A DNA stretch of 64,000 nt from Actinomycetales bacterium (GCA_016715285.1 JADKAO010000002.1:248001-312000), one strand, 5' to 3'; shown: positions 25,759 to 36,022, counted from the first letter of the stretch. Program-made: numbers and translations. Notes: a model not told the origin generated them from the letters alone.

Positions 25759-27994
25759 CGTGCTCTCCTGGCCGACTGATCCACGGCTGGTCGAGGCGAT
25801 CTGTCGGTTGCTGGACAACCCCGACGTCCGGGACTCTGTTGCCGAGATTCTCGGTGGGCTCAACCTGTACCCCAAGGTCCAAGCCAAGTTGCTCAGCTAC
25901 TTGGACAGCCACCCCGATGCTCTGGTGTCAGGACGATCGGACGGCCCTGCAAGTCGCCTGCGCCTTCTCAAGGCCCTTGCCGAGACACACCCAGGGCTCG
26001 TCGTCCCAGCCAAGTGCTCGGGTTGCGGGCGTCAAGTGGTTCTCAACCGCTGGGGCGCCAACGGCGACCGAGTCTGCGGCACCTGCTATCTCGCCAATCG
26101 GCTTGTCCCCTGCGGGCGTTGCGGCCGCATCAGGCCAGTCGGCGGCCGCCACTCCACGGATGGCCTGGTCTGCACGGCGTGCATCAGGCATGATCCGGCG
26201 CGTCGCCAGGAATGCTCCCTCTGCGGCCGGGTCAACCCCGTAGCAGCCCGAACTCCAGGTGGCGAGCCCCTGTGCCAGACCTGCCGACCGCGGGAGAGCT
26301 TCGTCTGCCTGAGTTGCGGGCGCACGCACACGGTGAAGAGCCTCAACGTCGCCGGTGGTGCCTTGTGCTGGGCCTGCTACAAGCGTCACCACAAGCAGGC
26401 GTGTTCTGACTGCGGTCGAGAGCACGCGCAGGTCCCCCGGCGGGGACCACGGGGGGAGCGACTATGCGACCGATGCTGGGACCCGAGACCGGTCTCTTGC
26501 CGGGACTGTGGCAAGGGCACGTCGCCCAAAGTCAGGCGGGTCAATGGCGGGCATCTCTGTTACGCCTGCTACGTCCTCAGTCGCCCGCAACGACCCTGCG
26601 GGGCGTGCGGTCGTACCTCGCCCGTGTGGGCCGAGCTTCCCCTCGGACCTGTGTGCAGCGCCTGCTACCAACAGATCCGCACCAAGCCTCACCCTTGCTT
26701 TCAGTGCGGCGAGAGTAGACCCCTGGTCGGGATCGCCAGCGGTGATCGCCGGATCTGCGGTGCATGCGCGGGCCAACGACGCCCGTGGACCTGCCACGCC
26801 TGCGGTGTCCTCGCTGCTCCCTACTCTCGTGGACGATGTCCGAGGTGCACCGCTCAGGAAGAACTGATGTCTGTGATCTCACGCGACGGTGATGTGGTTG
26901 AGAGCCTCAGACCGCTGCTGGACTACTTCGACATCGAGAACCGCCCCATGACCGCGATTGGCTGGACGCGCAGCCGATCCGCGGCCATCCTTCGCGAACT
27001 CCTCAACGGCAAAGGTCTGAGCCACGAGGCGCTCGATGCCGAGAACAACACCGCAGCCGCCAACTTCCTTCGAGCACTTCTCATGTTCACCGGAGTCTTG
27101 CCAGGTCGTGCATCGGAACTAGACGACACCCTTGAGTGGCTGACCCAGCGACTTGGCGCCGTACAGCCCCAGCACCAGACGATCGTTCGACGGTACGCGA
27201 TGTGGCACGTACTGCGACGGGCGAAGGGGCGCCCTCACCGCCCGGCAACTCGTCATCACGCACGCGAACGTCTCCTCCTCGCCCTACGCCTTCTGTCGTG
27301 GCTGGAAGCCGAAGGGCATGGGCTCCAAGAGTTGTCGCAGTCGGGGTTCGACCGTTGGCTCGCCAATGGACCGCCGGCTCGCGTGGAGATCCGTGACTTC
27401 ATCAGCTGGGCCCATCGCCAAGGCTTGGTGGACGAGCTGCGGGTACCGCTGCGGCGACATAGCCAGCCATCGGAGTTCCTCCCCACGGATCGGCGCTGGG
27501 AGACGCTTCACCGGTGCATCGTCGACTCCTCACTTCCGTTAAACATCCGTGTGGCTGGCGCCCTCCTTCTCCTTTTCGCCCTCGGGCCGACCGCCTTGAC
27601 CACGATGAGCGTGGAACAGGTCGTCGAACATGAAGGCCGCGTCGAACTCATCGTCGGGCGAACGCCGATCCACCTCCCTGACTCTCTAGCGGATCTCGTG
27701 CTGCAGCAGCGGAAAGTGGCCGAAGAGTCGATGAGCGGCTGGCTCTTCCCCGGTCAACACCCCGGCCGACACCTCAACCCCGGCAGTCTGGCAGCACGCA
27801 CGAAGCAGTGCTTGGGAATCGGAGTCCGTCCTTCCAGGAACGCCGCACTCGCGCATCTCGCTAAGGAGCTGCCCGTCCCCGTACTCGCGGATTACCTCGG
27901 CCTGGCACACACCACCGCTTCCCAGTGGGCTGCCCTGGTCGAGCGCCAGTGGACTGAGTACGTCGTCCTGCGCCGAGCTCAGGATCCGGCGTGA
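25679..27994 (+). CDS. Nine-zinc-ribbon protein with degenerate recombinase-like C-terminus
   Basis: The 771-residue protein starts at TTG 25679, or GTG 25706. After a helical N-terminal part, residues about 100-400 hold nine consecutive ribbons with paired CxxC motifs: CSGC/CGTC, CGRC/CTAC, CSLC/CQTC, CLSC/CWAC, CSDC/CDRC, CRDC/CYAC, CGAC/CSAC, CFQC/CGAC, CHAC/CPRC. The C-terminal 350 residues resemble a tyrosine-recombinase core-binding and catalytic fold, but the end (RNAALAHLAKELPVPVLADY, then LGLAHTTASQWAAL) lacks the usual nucleophile, with Trp near that position. A DNA-binding accessory to the upstream recombinase is the most economical reading. This arrangement recurs in actinobacterial mobile elements. 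Confidence 0.75.
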   Translation: MPRPARRQLVSNLPFDARQSGGPRVYDVLSWPTDPRLVEAICRLLDNPDVRDSVAEILGGLNLYPKVQAKLLSYLDSHPDALVSGRSDGPASRLRLLKALAETHPGLVVPAKCSGCGRQVVLNRWGANGDRVCGTCYLANRLVPCGRCGRIRPVGGRHSTDGLVCTACIRHDPARRQECSLCGRVNPVAARTPGGEPLCQTCRPRESFVCLSCGRTHTVKSLNVAGGALCWACYKRHHKQACSDCGREHAQVPRRGPRGERLCDRCWDPRPVSCRDCGKGTSPKVRRVNGGHLCYACYVLSRPQRPCGACGRTSPVWAELPLGPVCSACYQQIRTKPHPCFQCGESRPLVGIASGDRRICGACAGQRRPWTCHACGVLAAPYSRGRCPRCTAQEELMSVISRDGDVVESLRPLLDYFDIENRPMTAIGWTRSRSAAILRELLNGKGLSHEALDAENNTAAANFLRALLMFTGVLPGRASELDDTLEWLTQRLGAVQPQHQTIVRRYAMWHVLRRAKGRPHRPATRHHARERLLLALRLLSWLEAEGHGLQELSQSGFDRWLANGPPARVEIRDFISWAHRQGLVDELRVPLRRHSQPSEFLPTDRRWETLHRCIVDSSLPLNIRVAGALLLLFALGPTALTTMSVEQVVEHEGRVELIVGRTPIHLPDSLADLVLQQRKVAEESMSGWLFPGQHPGRHLNPGSLAARTKQCLGIGVRPSRNAALAHLAKELPVPVLADYLGLAHTTASQWAALVERQWTEYVVLRRAQDPA

Positions 27995-28072
27995 GGAACG
28001 CTGGTCGGGTTGAACACCGCCAGGCGCTTACCTCAGGATCCACGCGGGCGCCAGGCCTCCCGCCGTCGGTCG

Positions 28073-28891
28073 TCAACCTCGCCGGCGGCTGCGTTGACCG
28101 CGATTGGTGCGTGTCGGTGGCGGAGACGTCCCCGTCGTGCGGAACAGGTCGACCCATGCCATCGTGCTCATCGACTTGGGCACGTCGGATCCCGCGAGTC
28201 TGTGCTTGAGCAACCAGGACGTGGCGTCCTTCGGACTTCCGAGGGCGGTATTGCGAGCGAGAATCTGAGCCAATCCGTGTCCCGGACCGGTGTACACCCG
28301 ATGGACAAGGGCCTGAAAGCGGCGACGATCGCGCATGCGGATGGGCGGGTCTGGGCAGCGCCGGATCGCCATCAGGCCTCCGTCGACTCCCGGAGCCGGG
28401 GTGAACGCTCGGGCCGGCACGCGACCGTGAAGGGTGAACTCGAACCATGGTGACCATTGAGCGGTCATCATGCTGGCTCCACCCACGCCGGCCCGTCGTC
28501 GGGCAACCTCCCACTGGACGAGTAGCACCGCGTCGGTCCACCCGGGTGCATGCAGGATGTGGCGGAGGATGGCAGTGGTCTGGTGGAAGGGGAGGTTCCC
28601 GACGAGCACGTGCGGATAGTCAGGGATCCTGTGCTTGAGGAAGTCGCCCTCGGTGATCGTGGCGAGACCAAGCTCTTGGTTGAGCTTTCGGGCGAGACGG
28701 GGGTCGATCTCGACGGCGTGGACGGGTCTACCAAGGCTCAGGAGTGGGCGGGTTAACGCGCCCTCGCCTGGTCCGATCTCCAAGATCGGTCCGCACGTGT
28801 CGCGGACCAGGTCGATGATGCGTCGGATCGTCTGGCGGTCGGTGAGGTAGTTCTGGCCGTGCTCGTGACGGCCGTGGCGGTAGGTGGGCAC
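28073..28891 (-). CDS. erm: Erm-type 23S rRNA (adenine-N6) dimethyltransferase
   Basis: The 272-residue protein starts at GTG 28891 and contains HGQNYLTDRQTIRRII, SAM motif I ILEIGPGEGALTRPLL, VEIDPRLARKL, EGDFLKHRIP and the catalytic motif VLVGNLPFHQTTAILRHIL (NLPF, the Erm form of NxPF/Y), then QWEVARRRAGVGGASMMTAQ. It should methylate A2058 of 23S rRNA and give macrolide-lincosamide-streptogramin B resistance. The basic C-terminal tail (TRTNRGQRSRRRG) is typical of actinobacterial Erms. It is the rightmost gene of the island, convergent with the recombinase cassette. Confidence 0.92.
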   Translation of the reverse strand: MPTYRHGRHEHGQNYLTDRQTIRRIIDLVRDTCGPILEIGPGEGALTRPLLSLGRPVHAVEIDPRLARKLNQELGLATITEGDFLKHRIPDYPHVLVGNLPFHQTTAILRHILHAPGWTDAVLLVQWEVARRRAGVGGASMMTAQWSPWFEFTLHGRVPARAFTPAPGVDGGLMAIRRCPDPPIRMRDRRRFQALVHRVYTGPGHGLAQILARNTALGSPKDATSWLLKHRLAGSDVPKSMSTMAWVDLFRTTGTSPPPTRTNRGQRSRRRG

Positions 28892-28994
28892 TGCTTCGCT
28901 CCGTTGTTCGTGGCGGAGCCGGGCATGGCATAGCGGCCGCCCGGCATGACTCCGGGGGCGGGAGCGTCACGAAGAGAAGTGCTGCTCGCCGCCG

Positions 28995-29039
28995 TCAGCG
29001 GCTGCGCAGGCGCAGCGAGGCAGTGCCCTGAACCAACAT
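28995..29039 (-). CDS. Erm leader peptide (14 aa) with RLR arrest motif
   Basis: A minus-strand frame starting with ATG at 29039 reads MLVQGTASLRLRSR and then stops. It contains Arg-Leu-Arg, the Arg-X-Arg pattern of macrolide-dependent arrest peptides. The DNA over its 3' end forms a GCTGCGC-CT-GCGCAGC stem, and the roughly 100 bases to the erm GTG hold further GC-rich inverted segments that could hide the erm start. A TAGGGT -10-like box (29052-29047) precedes the ATG by seven bases, suggesting a leaderless transcript. It is best read as a translational or transcriptional attenuator. Confidence 0.72.
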   Translation of the reverse strand: MLVQGTASLRLRSR

Positions 29040-29213
29040 GCCCACCACCCTAGAGCACGGACCAGGAAGTTCCCATCGAGTATCTGAAGTACCGCCCGCG
29101 CTCACACGATGCCCTCCCTGTGAGCATTCCCCCGGCGGTGCGGACGCCGCGTCGGTCATTCCAGGGTCGAGAACTCGCAGGCTGCGAAAGGAGAACTGTG
29201 CTCACCCCGAATA

Positions 29214-32200
29214 GTGCACCCCTACCAGTACTATGGCGAGGTCGCGATCAACCTGACCAGGTTGGGCGTCCTGCCCGAGAACGCCTGCCGCACGGTGAAC
29301 GCTGGTGGTCAAGCTGCAGCCTTGACCGGCGGCTCCCTGACCTCGACCCTCAAAGACCTCGTGACATTGCCGTCACTCCCCATCTCCAACTGCGGGGCAC
29401 TGGATGTCAAGAAGGTCGGCACCAGCCCGGGCATGACCTCGCCGGATCTGTTCCATTACGTCGTCGACCAGTCGCCTAAGGCCAACGCTGCGGACGTCGA
29501 CATCGTCCATGACGGCTCGTTGAAGGTCAATCTGAACGGCAGCGGCTCGACAACCGAGCCCGACACGACCTACACGGAGTTGGACGCGTCGATCACCCTG
29601 GGTGGGGTCCACAACTGGACGAACGTCAATTCCCAGCCTGACTACAAGATCGTCGAAGACACCATCCCCGATCCGTGGACCCTCAAGACGATCACGTGCA
29701 CCTATACCGACATCTTCGCCACATCCAGGCCAACGAAGACCGTCACGATCTACGAAGACGGTGCATACACCGCGAACCGCTTCCTGGTGCCTCCGGCAAC
29801 CTTCGCCAACGCCACGGTCCCGCCGGCCTCATGCACCATCACTAACGAAGCCACTGCCCTGACGTTGAACAAGGTGCTGCCCAACGACCACGGTGGCACC
29901 AAGACCAGCGCTGACTTCGTCCTCTCGGCCACCGGCGCCAACAACGTCAAGGTCATCAACTCCGCCGACCCGAAGGCCAACGACCCCACGGTCGGCGCCA
30001 CCAAGTTGGTCAAACCAGGCACCTATACCCTGGCTGAAACCCCCGCCACCACCCCGGGCTATACGACGTCTGCCTGGACGTGCGTGGACGGGGCGGGTGC
30101 CACAGTTGCGGTGAACAGTTCTTCCCAGGTCACAGTGACAGCAGGGCAAAGCGTCATCTGCTCGATCACCAATGATGACAAACCGGCGAAGTTGACGCTG
30201 GTCAAGAAGGTCACCAACGACAACGGCGGCGCCGCTGCCGCGTCCGCGTGGACGTTGACGGCGACCGGACCGACCACTGGCGTCACCGGTGCAACCGGCT
30301 CAACGCCCGTGACAGCTAGGGAAGTGGCAGCTGGCACGTACACGCTGAGTGAATCGGGCCCCACCGGGTATACCGCGTCCGCGTGGTCGTGTGTCCTGAC
30401 CGGGACCACCACAGCGGTCACCGTGACGGCCGCCAAGGTCGCCCTCGGGTTGGGCGATGACGTCACCTGCACCATCACCAACGATGACCAGCAGGGCAAG
30501 CTGACCCTGGACAAGATCCTGATCAACGACAACGGCGGCACCCTGACCTCCGGAACGTGGACCCTCAAGGCCACCAACACAACCAACGCCGCCACCACCC
30601 CGGTCAGCGGCAACGACGACAACCCCGATGCGGGCAGCACCATCGCGGCAACCAACGTCAACGCCGGCACCTACAAACTGGAAGAAGATCCAGCGACCAC
30701 CGCCGGATACACCGCATCCGCGTGGACCTGTATCGACACGACCACCAACACCTCAGTCGACGTCACCAACAGCGAAGTCACCATCGCCAACGGCCAGAAC
30801 GTGATCTGCACCGTCAACAACGACGACCAAACCGCTCACCTGAAACTGGTCAAGACCATCACCAACAACAACGGTGGCACCGCGACGGTCACGGACTGGA
30901 CGTTGACCGCGACCGGCCCGACCACGATCAGTGGGATCACCGGAACCGGTGATGTCGACAAGGACGTCAACGCCGGCTCGTACACGTTGAGCGAAACCGG
31001 TCCGGCCGGATACGTCGGGACCTGGTCCTGTGTCAACGCCGCTGGTGACCCGGTCACCGTCAACGCCAACAACGGCATCACCGTGGCGTTGGCTCAATCC
31101 GTGACCTGCACCGTCAACAACGACGACCAAACCGCTCACCTGAAACTGGTCAAGACCATCACCAACAACAACGGTGGCACCGCGACGGTCACGGACTGGA
31201 CGTTGACCGCGACCGGCCCGACCACGATCAGGGGATCACCGGAACCGGTGATGTCGACCAGGACGTCAACGCCGGCTCGTACACGTTGAGCGAAACCGGT
31301 CCGGCCGGATACGTCGGGACCTGGTCCTGTGTCAACGCCGCTGGTGACCCGGTCACCGTCAACGCCAACAACGGCATCACCGTGGCGTTGGCTCAATCCG
31401 TGACCTGCACCGTCAACAACGACGACCAAACCGCTCACCTGAAACTGGTCAAGACCATCACCAACAACAACGGTGGCACCGCGACGGTCACGGACTGGAC
31501 GTTGACCGCGACCGGCCCGACCACGATCAGTGGGATCACCGGAACCGGTGATGTCAACCAGGACGTCAACGCCGGCTCGTACACGTTGAGCGAAACCGGT
31601 CCGGCCGGATACGTCGGGACCTGGTCCTGTGTCAACGCCGCTGGTGACCCGGTCACCGTCAACGCCAACAACGGCATCACCGTGGCGTTGGCTCAATCCG
31701 TGACCTGCACCGTCAACAACGACGACCAACCAGCGCACCTGAACCTGGTGAAGAAGATCGCCAACGACAACGGCGGCACCCTGGCGACGGTCATGGACGT
31801 TGACCGCGACCGGCCCGACCACGATCAGTGGGATCACCGGAACCGGTGATGTCGACCAGGACGTCTGGGATCACCGGAACCGGTGATGTCGACCAGGACG
31901 TCAACGCCGGCTCGTACACGTTGAGCGAAACCGGTCCGGCCGGATACGTCGGGACCTGGTCCTGTGTCAACGCCGCTGGTGACCCGGTCACCGTCAACGC
32001 CAACAACGGCATCACCGTGGCGTTGGCTCAATCCGTGACCTGCACCGTCAACAACGACGACCAAACCGCTCACCTGAAACTGGTCAAGACCATCACCAAC
32101 AACAACGGTGGCACCGCGACGGTCACGGACTGGACGTTGACCGCGACCGGCCCGACCACGATCAGAGGGATCACCGGAACCGGTGATGTCGACCAGGACG

Positions 32201-33840
32201 TCAACGCCGGCTCGTACACGTTGAGCGAAACCGGTCCGGCCGGATACGCCGGGACCTGGTCCTGTGTCAACGCCGCTGGTGACCCGGTCACCGTCAACGC
32301 CAACAACGGCATCACCGTGGCGTTGGCTCAATCCGTGACCTGCACCGTCAACAACGACGACCAAACCGCTCACCTGAAACTGGTCAAGACCATCACCAAC
32401 AACAACGGTGGCACCGCGACGGTCACGGACTGGACGTTGACCGCGACCGGCCCGACCACGATCAGAGGGATCACCGGAACCGGTGATGTCGACCAGGACG
32501 TCAACGCCGGCTCGTACACGTTGAGCGAAACCGGTCCGGCCGGATACGTCGGGACCTGGTCCTGTGTCAACGCCGCTGGTGACCCGGTCACCGTCAACGC
32601 CAACAACGGCATCACCGTGGCGTTGGCTCAATCCGTGACCTGCACCGTCAACAACGACGACCAAACCGCTCACCTGAAACTGGTCAAGACCATCACCAAC
32701 AACAACGGTGGCACCGCGACGGTCACGGACTGGACGTTGACCGCGACCGGCCCGACCACGATCAGAGGGATCACCGGAACCGGTGATGTCGACCAGGACG
32801 TCAACGCCGGCTCGTACACGTTGAGCGAAACCGGTCCGGCCGGATACGCCGGGACCTGGTCCTGTGTCACCGCCGCTGGTGACCCGGTCACCGTCAACGC
32901 CAACAACGGCATCACCGTGGCGTTGGCTCAATCCGTGACCTGCACCGTCAACAACGACGACCAGCCAGCGCATCTCACCCTGGTGAAGAAGGTCGTCAAC
33001 GACAACGGCGGCACCGCTGCTGCGACTGCTTGGACGTTGACCGCGACCGGCCCGACCACGATCAGAGGGATCACCGGAACCGGTGATGTCGACCAGGACG
33101 TCAACGCCGGCACATACGCACTGTCGGAGTCCGGTGGCCCCACCGGGTATGACGCGTCCGCGTGGTCGTGTGTCCTGACCGGACAGCCAGCCACGACCGT
33201 TCCGGTCACCAACGCGACGGTCACCCTGGCGTTGGGTCAGGACGTCACCTGCACCATCACCAATAGTTACAGCCTGGTGCCGGTGCGTGGTCTGACCATC
33301 GTCAAGGCTGCATTCGAAGCCAAGCATCACGGGTGGGTCCCCAGCGACGGGATCGTCGACTTCGGCGACACCGTCGGCTTCACCCTGACCGTCACCGCGA
33401 CCGGCAACATGCCACAAACCAACGTCGTGGTGACGGACACCCTGCAGCCAGGGATGACCTACGTCAACGGCAGCGCCACCTGTCTCAACGGCGTCGCCTG
33501 CACCATCTCCTACAACCCTGACACGCAGACGCTGGCGGCCACGATCGACCGGCTCGACCCCGGACAGCAAGTCATCGTCAGCTTCAAGGTCACCATCGAC
33601 GCCGCCCCCGCCATCGCTGCCGGCACCACCTACACCTGGCACGGTGAAAATGTCGGCGCCGTCAAATCCAACGAAGTCCGCAAGGTCACCTCCAACGAGG
33701 TCACCCTGCGCGCCCACTATGAGGAACTCGCCAAGACCGGCGCAGCCCACCTCGAAGTCGGCGGCTTCGGGCTTATCAGCCTCCTGCTCGGCGCCGGGCT
33801 GATGATCGCCACCAAGCGACGTCGCCGCGACACCGCGTAA
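29214..33840 (+). pseudogene. C-terminal part of the LAXTG-anchored adhesin, repeat-rich and frameshifted
   Basis: Homology resumes with YQYYGEVAINLTRLGVLPENAC and continues through LKDLVTLPSLPISNCGALDVKKVG into a series of prealbumin-like (SpaA/Cna-B type) domains of about 100 residues, each with a KLVKT...NNNGG start and CTVNNDDQ end. A DUF11-type module (GLTIVKAAFEAKHHGWVPSD ... VTDTLQPGMTYVNGSATC) follows. The end is LAKTGA, a transmembrane helix and KRRRRD, a sortase anchor of the LAXTG kind. Frameshifts lie near 31230 (one base lost in ATCAGGGGATC) and 31785-31870 (a deletion plus a partial duplication). Cut off from its signal peptide, it is not expected to be exported. Confidence 0.85.
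30829..32963 (+). repeat. Near-identical 300-bp tandem repeats in the adhesin
   Basis: About seven units of 300 bp, starting near 30829, 31129, 31428, 31731, 32064, 32364 and 32664, are almost identical at DNA level, differing by single bases such as GTCGGG/GCCGGG in GYVGTW/GYAGTW. Unit four is rearranged. The near identity implies recent expansion or gene conversion and makes the copy number unreliable in an assembly. Confidence 0.9.
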
Positions 33841-33853
33841 GGGCTAAAGACAC

Positions 33854-33893
33854 GTGAGAGGGGCCCAGGTCACCCGACCTGGGCCCCTCTCAC
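33854..33893. terminator. Strong hairpin terminator after the adhesin
   Basis: A perfect 17-bp stem (33854-33870 with 33877-33893) surrounds a six-base loop, 13 bases after the adhesin stop. It is placed to end the plus-strand transcript and could also serve the purA transcript arriving from the other side. Confidence 0.85.
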
Positions 33894-33984
33894 ACGTCAA
33901 CCACATCAGCAGGTATGCCGTGCGTCCCCTCAAGGGGCGGTATGCCCTCCCTCGTCCTACGACGCCACGGACGGCAACACCGAT

Positions 33985-35295
33985 CTACGCTCCCTCACCG
34001 AGCAAATCGTGCCGAACGATGATCGCCTCCCGCGACGGCCCCACGCCGATCGCCGACACTCGGGCGCCGATGAGCTCCTCAACCCGCAACACATACGCCT
34101 GCGCGTTGGCCGGCAACTCGGCAAACGTGCGGCACCCAGAGATGTCCTCCCACCAGCCAGGCAGGTCCTCATAGATCGGCTTCGCGTGGTGGAAATCACT
34201 CTGGTTGACCGGCATCTCGTCAAACCGGACCCCGTCGACTTCATAGGCGACACACACCGGCACGGTGTCAAGACCGGTCAAGACGTCGAGCTTGGTGATG
34301 ACGAAATCGGTCACCCCGTTGATTCGGGTGGCATACCGACCGATGACTGTGTCCATCCAGCCACACCGACGCGGCCGACCGGTCGTCGTGCCGTATTCGG
34401 TGCCGACCTTGCGCAAGAACTCGCCGTTGTCGTCAAACAGCTCGGTCGGGAACGGCCCCTCCCCCACACGCGTCGTATATGCCTTGAGGATCGCGATGAC
34501 CCGCTGGACGCGGGTCGGCGGAATCCCCGACCCCGTACACGCCCCACCCGCGGTGGCGTTCGATGACGTGACAAAGGGATAGGTCCCGAAGTCGACGTCA
34601 AGCAGCGTCGCCTGTCCTGCCTCCAGCAGCACCGTCTCGCCGCGGTCGAGGGCTTCCTGGAGCACAAGCGACGTGTCACGGACCATGGGACGCAAGCGCT
34701 CGGCATACCCGAGGAGTTCTTCGACCACCTCAGCCGCCCCGATGGCGCGCCGGTTATAGATCTTGGCGAGCACCTGGTTTTTGAACCGCAGCGCGGCCTC
34801 GACCTTCTGCTCGAGGATGTGTCGGTCGAAGAGGTCCTGCACCCGGATGCCCGTGCGCGACATCTTGTCGGCGTACGTCGGACCGATCCCGCGGCCGGTC
34901 GTGCCGATCTTGCGCGCGCCGAGGAAGCGTTCGGTGACCTTGTCGAGGGTGCGGTTGTAGGGCGTGATGATGTGCGCGTTGGCGCTGACGACGAGCTTGG
35001 ACGTGTCGACGCCGCGCGCGTTGAGGCCGTCGATCTCGCGGAAGAGCACCTCCAGATCCACGACCACGCCGTTGCCGATGACCGGAGTGCACGTGGGCGT
35101 GAGGATCCCGGAGGGAAGCAGGTGGAGGGCGTACTTCTCGCGTGAGCCGTCGGGCTGCTCGATGACGACCGTGTGGCCCGCATTGTTGCCGCCGTTGAAC
35201 TTCACGACATAGTGGACACGGCTGCCGAGCAGATCGGTCGCCTTCCCTTTGCCCTCGTCGCCCCATTGGGCGCCAACAAGCACGACTGCGGGCAT
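33985..35295 (-). CDS. purA: Adenylosuccinate synthetase
   Basis: PurA makes adenylosuccinate from IMP, aspartate and GTP, the first step from IMP to AMP. The 436-residue protein begins MPAVVLVGAQWGDEGKGKATDLLG (GTP loop) and contains KFNGGNNAGHTVV, the TTGRGIGPTYADKMSR and LEAGQATLLDVDFGTYPFVTSSN signatures and GTEYGTTTGRPRRCGWMD. Start 35295 is supported by AGGAGG eight bases upstream; the longer open frame is not typical. DUF3151 and the class II aldolase lie a few kilobases to the right, a common actinobacterial order. Confidence 0.97.
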   Translation of the reverse strand: MPAVVLVGAQWGDEGKGKATDLLGSRVHYVVKFNGGNNAGHTVVIEQPDGSREKYALHLLPSGILTPTCTPVIGNGVVVDLEVLFREIDGLNARGVDTSKLVVSANAHIITPYNRTLDKVTERFLGARKIGTTGRGIGPTYADKMSRTGIRVQDLFDRHILEQKVEAALRFKNQVLAKIYNRRAIGAAEVVEELLGYAERLRPMVRDTSLVLQEALDRGETVLLEAGQATLLDVDFGTYPFVTSSNATAGGACTGSGIPPTRVQRVIAILKAYTTRVGEGPFPTELFDDNGEFLRKVGTEYGTTTGRPRRCGWMDTVIGRYATRINGVTDFVITKLDVLTGLDTVPVCVAYEVDGVRFDEMPVNQSDFHHAKPIYEDLPGWWEDISGCRTFAELPANAQAYVLRVEELIGARVSAIGVGPSREAIIVRHDLLGEGA

Positions 35296-35448
35296 CGAGG
35301 TAGCCTCCTGCGGCGAGATGACGGGCCAGCGCCCCAGGTTACTCGGCCGCGCGCCCGAGCGGGGGAACGTCCCAGCGCGCTCGCCGGTTGAAACCACACA
35401 GGGGTATGCCGGGCAGCTGGCAGCCATGACCGTGAGACGAGGTGCGCG

Positions 35449-35904
35449 ATGACTCTCCGACAGCGTGGAAGGCACGCCTCCCGGCTTGCGGTCATCGGGT
35501 GGGTGAGCTGCGCGGGAGTCCTCGTCTTCGCTGGCTGTGGTGCCCCCACACCCGCACCACCGCATCCCCCCGCCGCCAGCTCAGGAGCAACCACCATGAC
35601 CACGAAGCCGACTCCTGGCATGACCAGCCCAGGGCCCACCGATCCGATCGAAGACCTTGTCGCGCCCACACCCCGGCCGCTTGCGGTCCAGGTGACCGGG
35701 ACCGTTGTCGATGGCGTCGAGAAGGGCTGTCTGATGCTCAACCAGGAGGGCGGCGTCGGTCCCGCACTTGCCCTCGTCGGTGAGACTGCCGGGCTGTCCG
35801 TCGGCCAACGGGTCACGCTCTGGGGCACGATGCGACCTGACCTTGCCACCACGTGCCAACAGGGGCAGGTGTTCAACGTGCTGTCGCTTGCCACTCCGAC
35901 CTAG
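35449..35904 (+). CDS. Small secreted lipoprotein
   Basis: The 151-residue product has a basic start, a hydrophobic core and a lipobox, GVLVFAGC, with the lipidated Cys near residue 30. A Pro/Thr/Ser-rich linker (PTPAPPHPPAASSGATTMTTKPTPG) follows. The small C-terminal beta-type domain, VQVTGTVVDGVEKGCLMLNQ ... GQRVTLWGTMRPDLATTCQQGQVFNVLSL, is reminiscent of OB-fold small domains. No function is assigned. It is divergent from purA. Confidence 0.72.
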   Translation: MTLRQRGRHASRLAVIGWVSCAGVLVFAGCGAPTPAPPHPPAASSGATTMTTKPTPGMTSPGPTDPIEDLVAPTPRPLAVQVTGTVVDGVEKGCLMLNQEGGVGPALALVGETAGLSVGQRVTLWGTMRPDLATTCQQGQVFNVLSLATPT

Positions 35905-35985
35905 GACGCGCTGACACTCCCGATGGCTGAAGGGCGAGCCGACCCGCCGACCCGCCGACCCGCTGGGCCGCTGCCGCAACAAACG

Positions 35986-36022
35986 ACTGAGGGGCCGGAC
36001 GCGATGCGTCCGGCCCCTCAGT
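35986..36022. terminator. Bidirectional terminator hairpin
   Basis: A perfect 17-bp stem (35986-36002 with 36006-36022) has a three-base loop and T-rich sequence on both outgoing strands. It separates the convergent lipoprotein and subtilase genes. Confidence 0.88.

Larger units (their letters stand above)
22474..29213. mobile_element. Roughly 6.7-kb island with defence operon, recombinase trio and erm
   Basis: The segment between the two adhesin halves holds a TIR/caspase/RyR-like operon, a tyrosine recombinase, an HTH protein, a zinc-ribbon recombinase-like protein and an erm gene. Codon use is less GC-extreme than in the flanks, and the TATGCCG motif common elsewhere is absent. The ends are inferred from loss and return of adhesin homology. 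I found no convincing direct repeat at the junctions, so the att sites remain undefined. Confidence 0.75.

Noticed and set aside
22474..29213. Island as a prophage or plasmid remnant
   Set aside because: No phage structural, replication or conjugation genes are present. The content fits a small recombinase-borne cargo element.
31834..33750. Long minus-strand open frame (638 codons) opposite the adhesin repeats
   Set aside because: It is the complement of the 300-bp repeats. Its product is a low-complexity GDP-rich repeat with no domain, while the plus strand encodes recognisable prealbumin-like modules.
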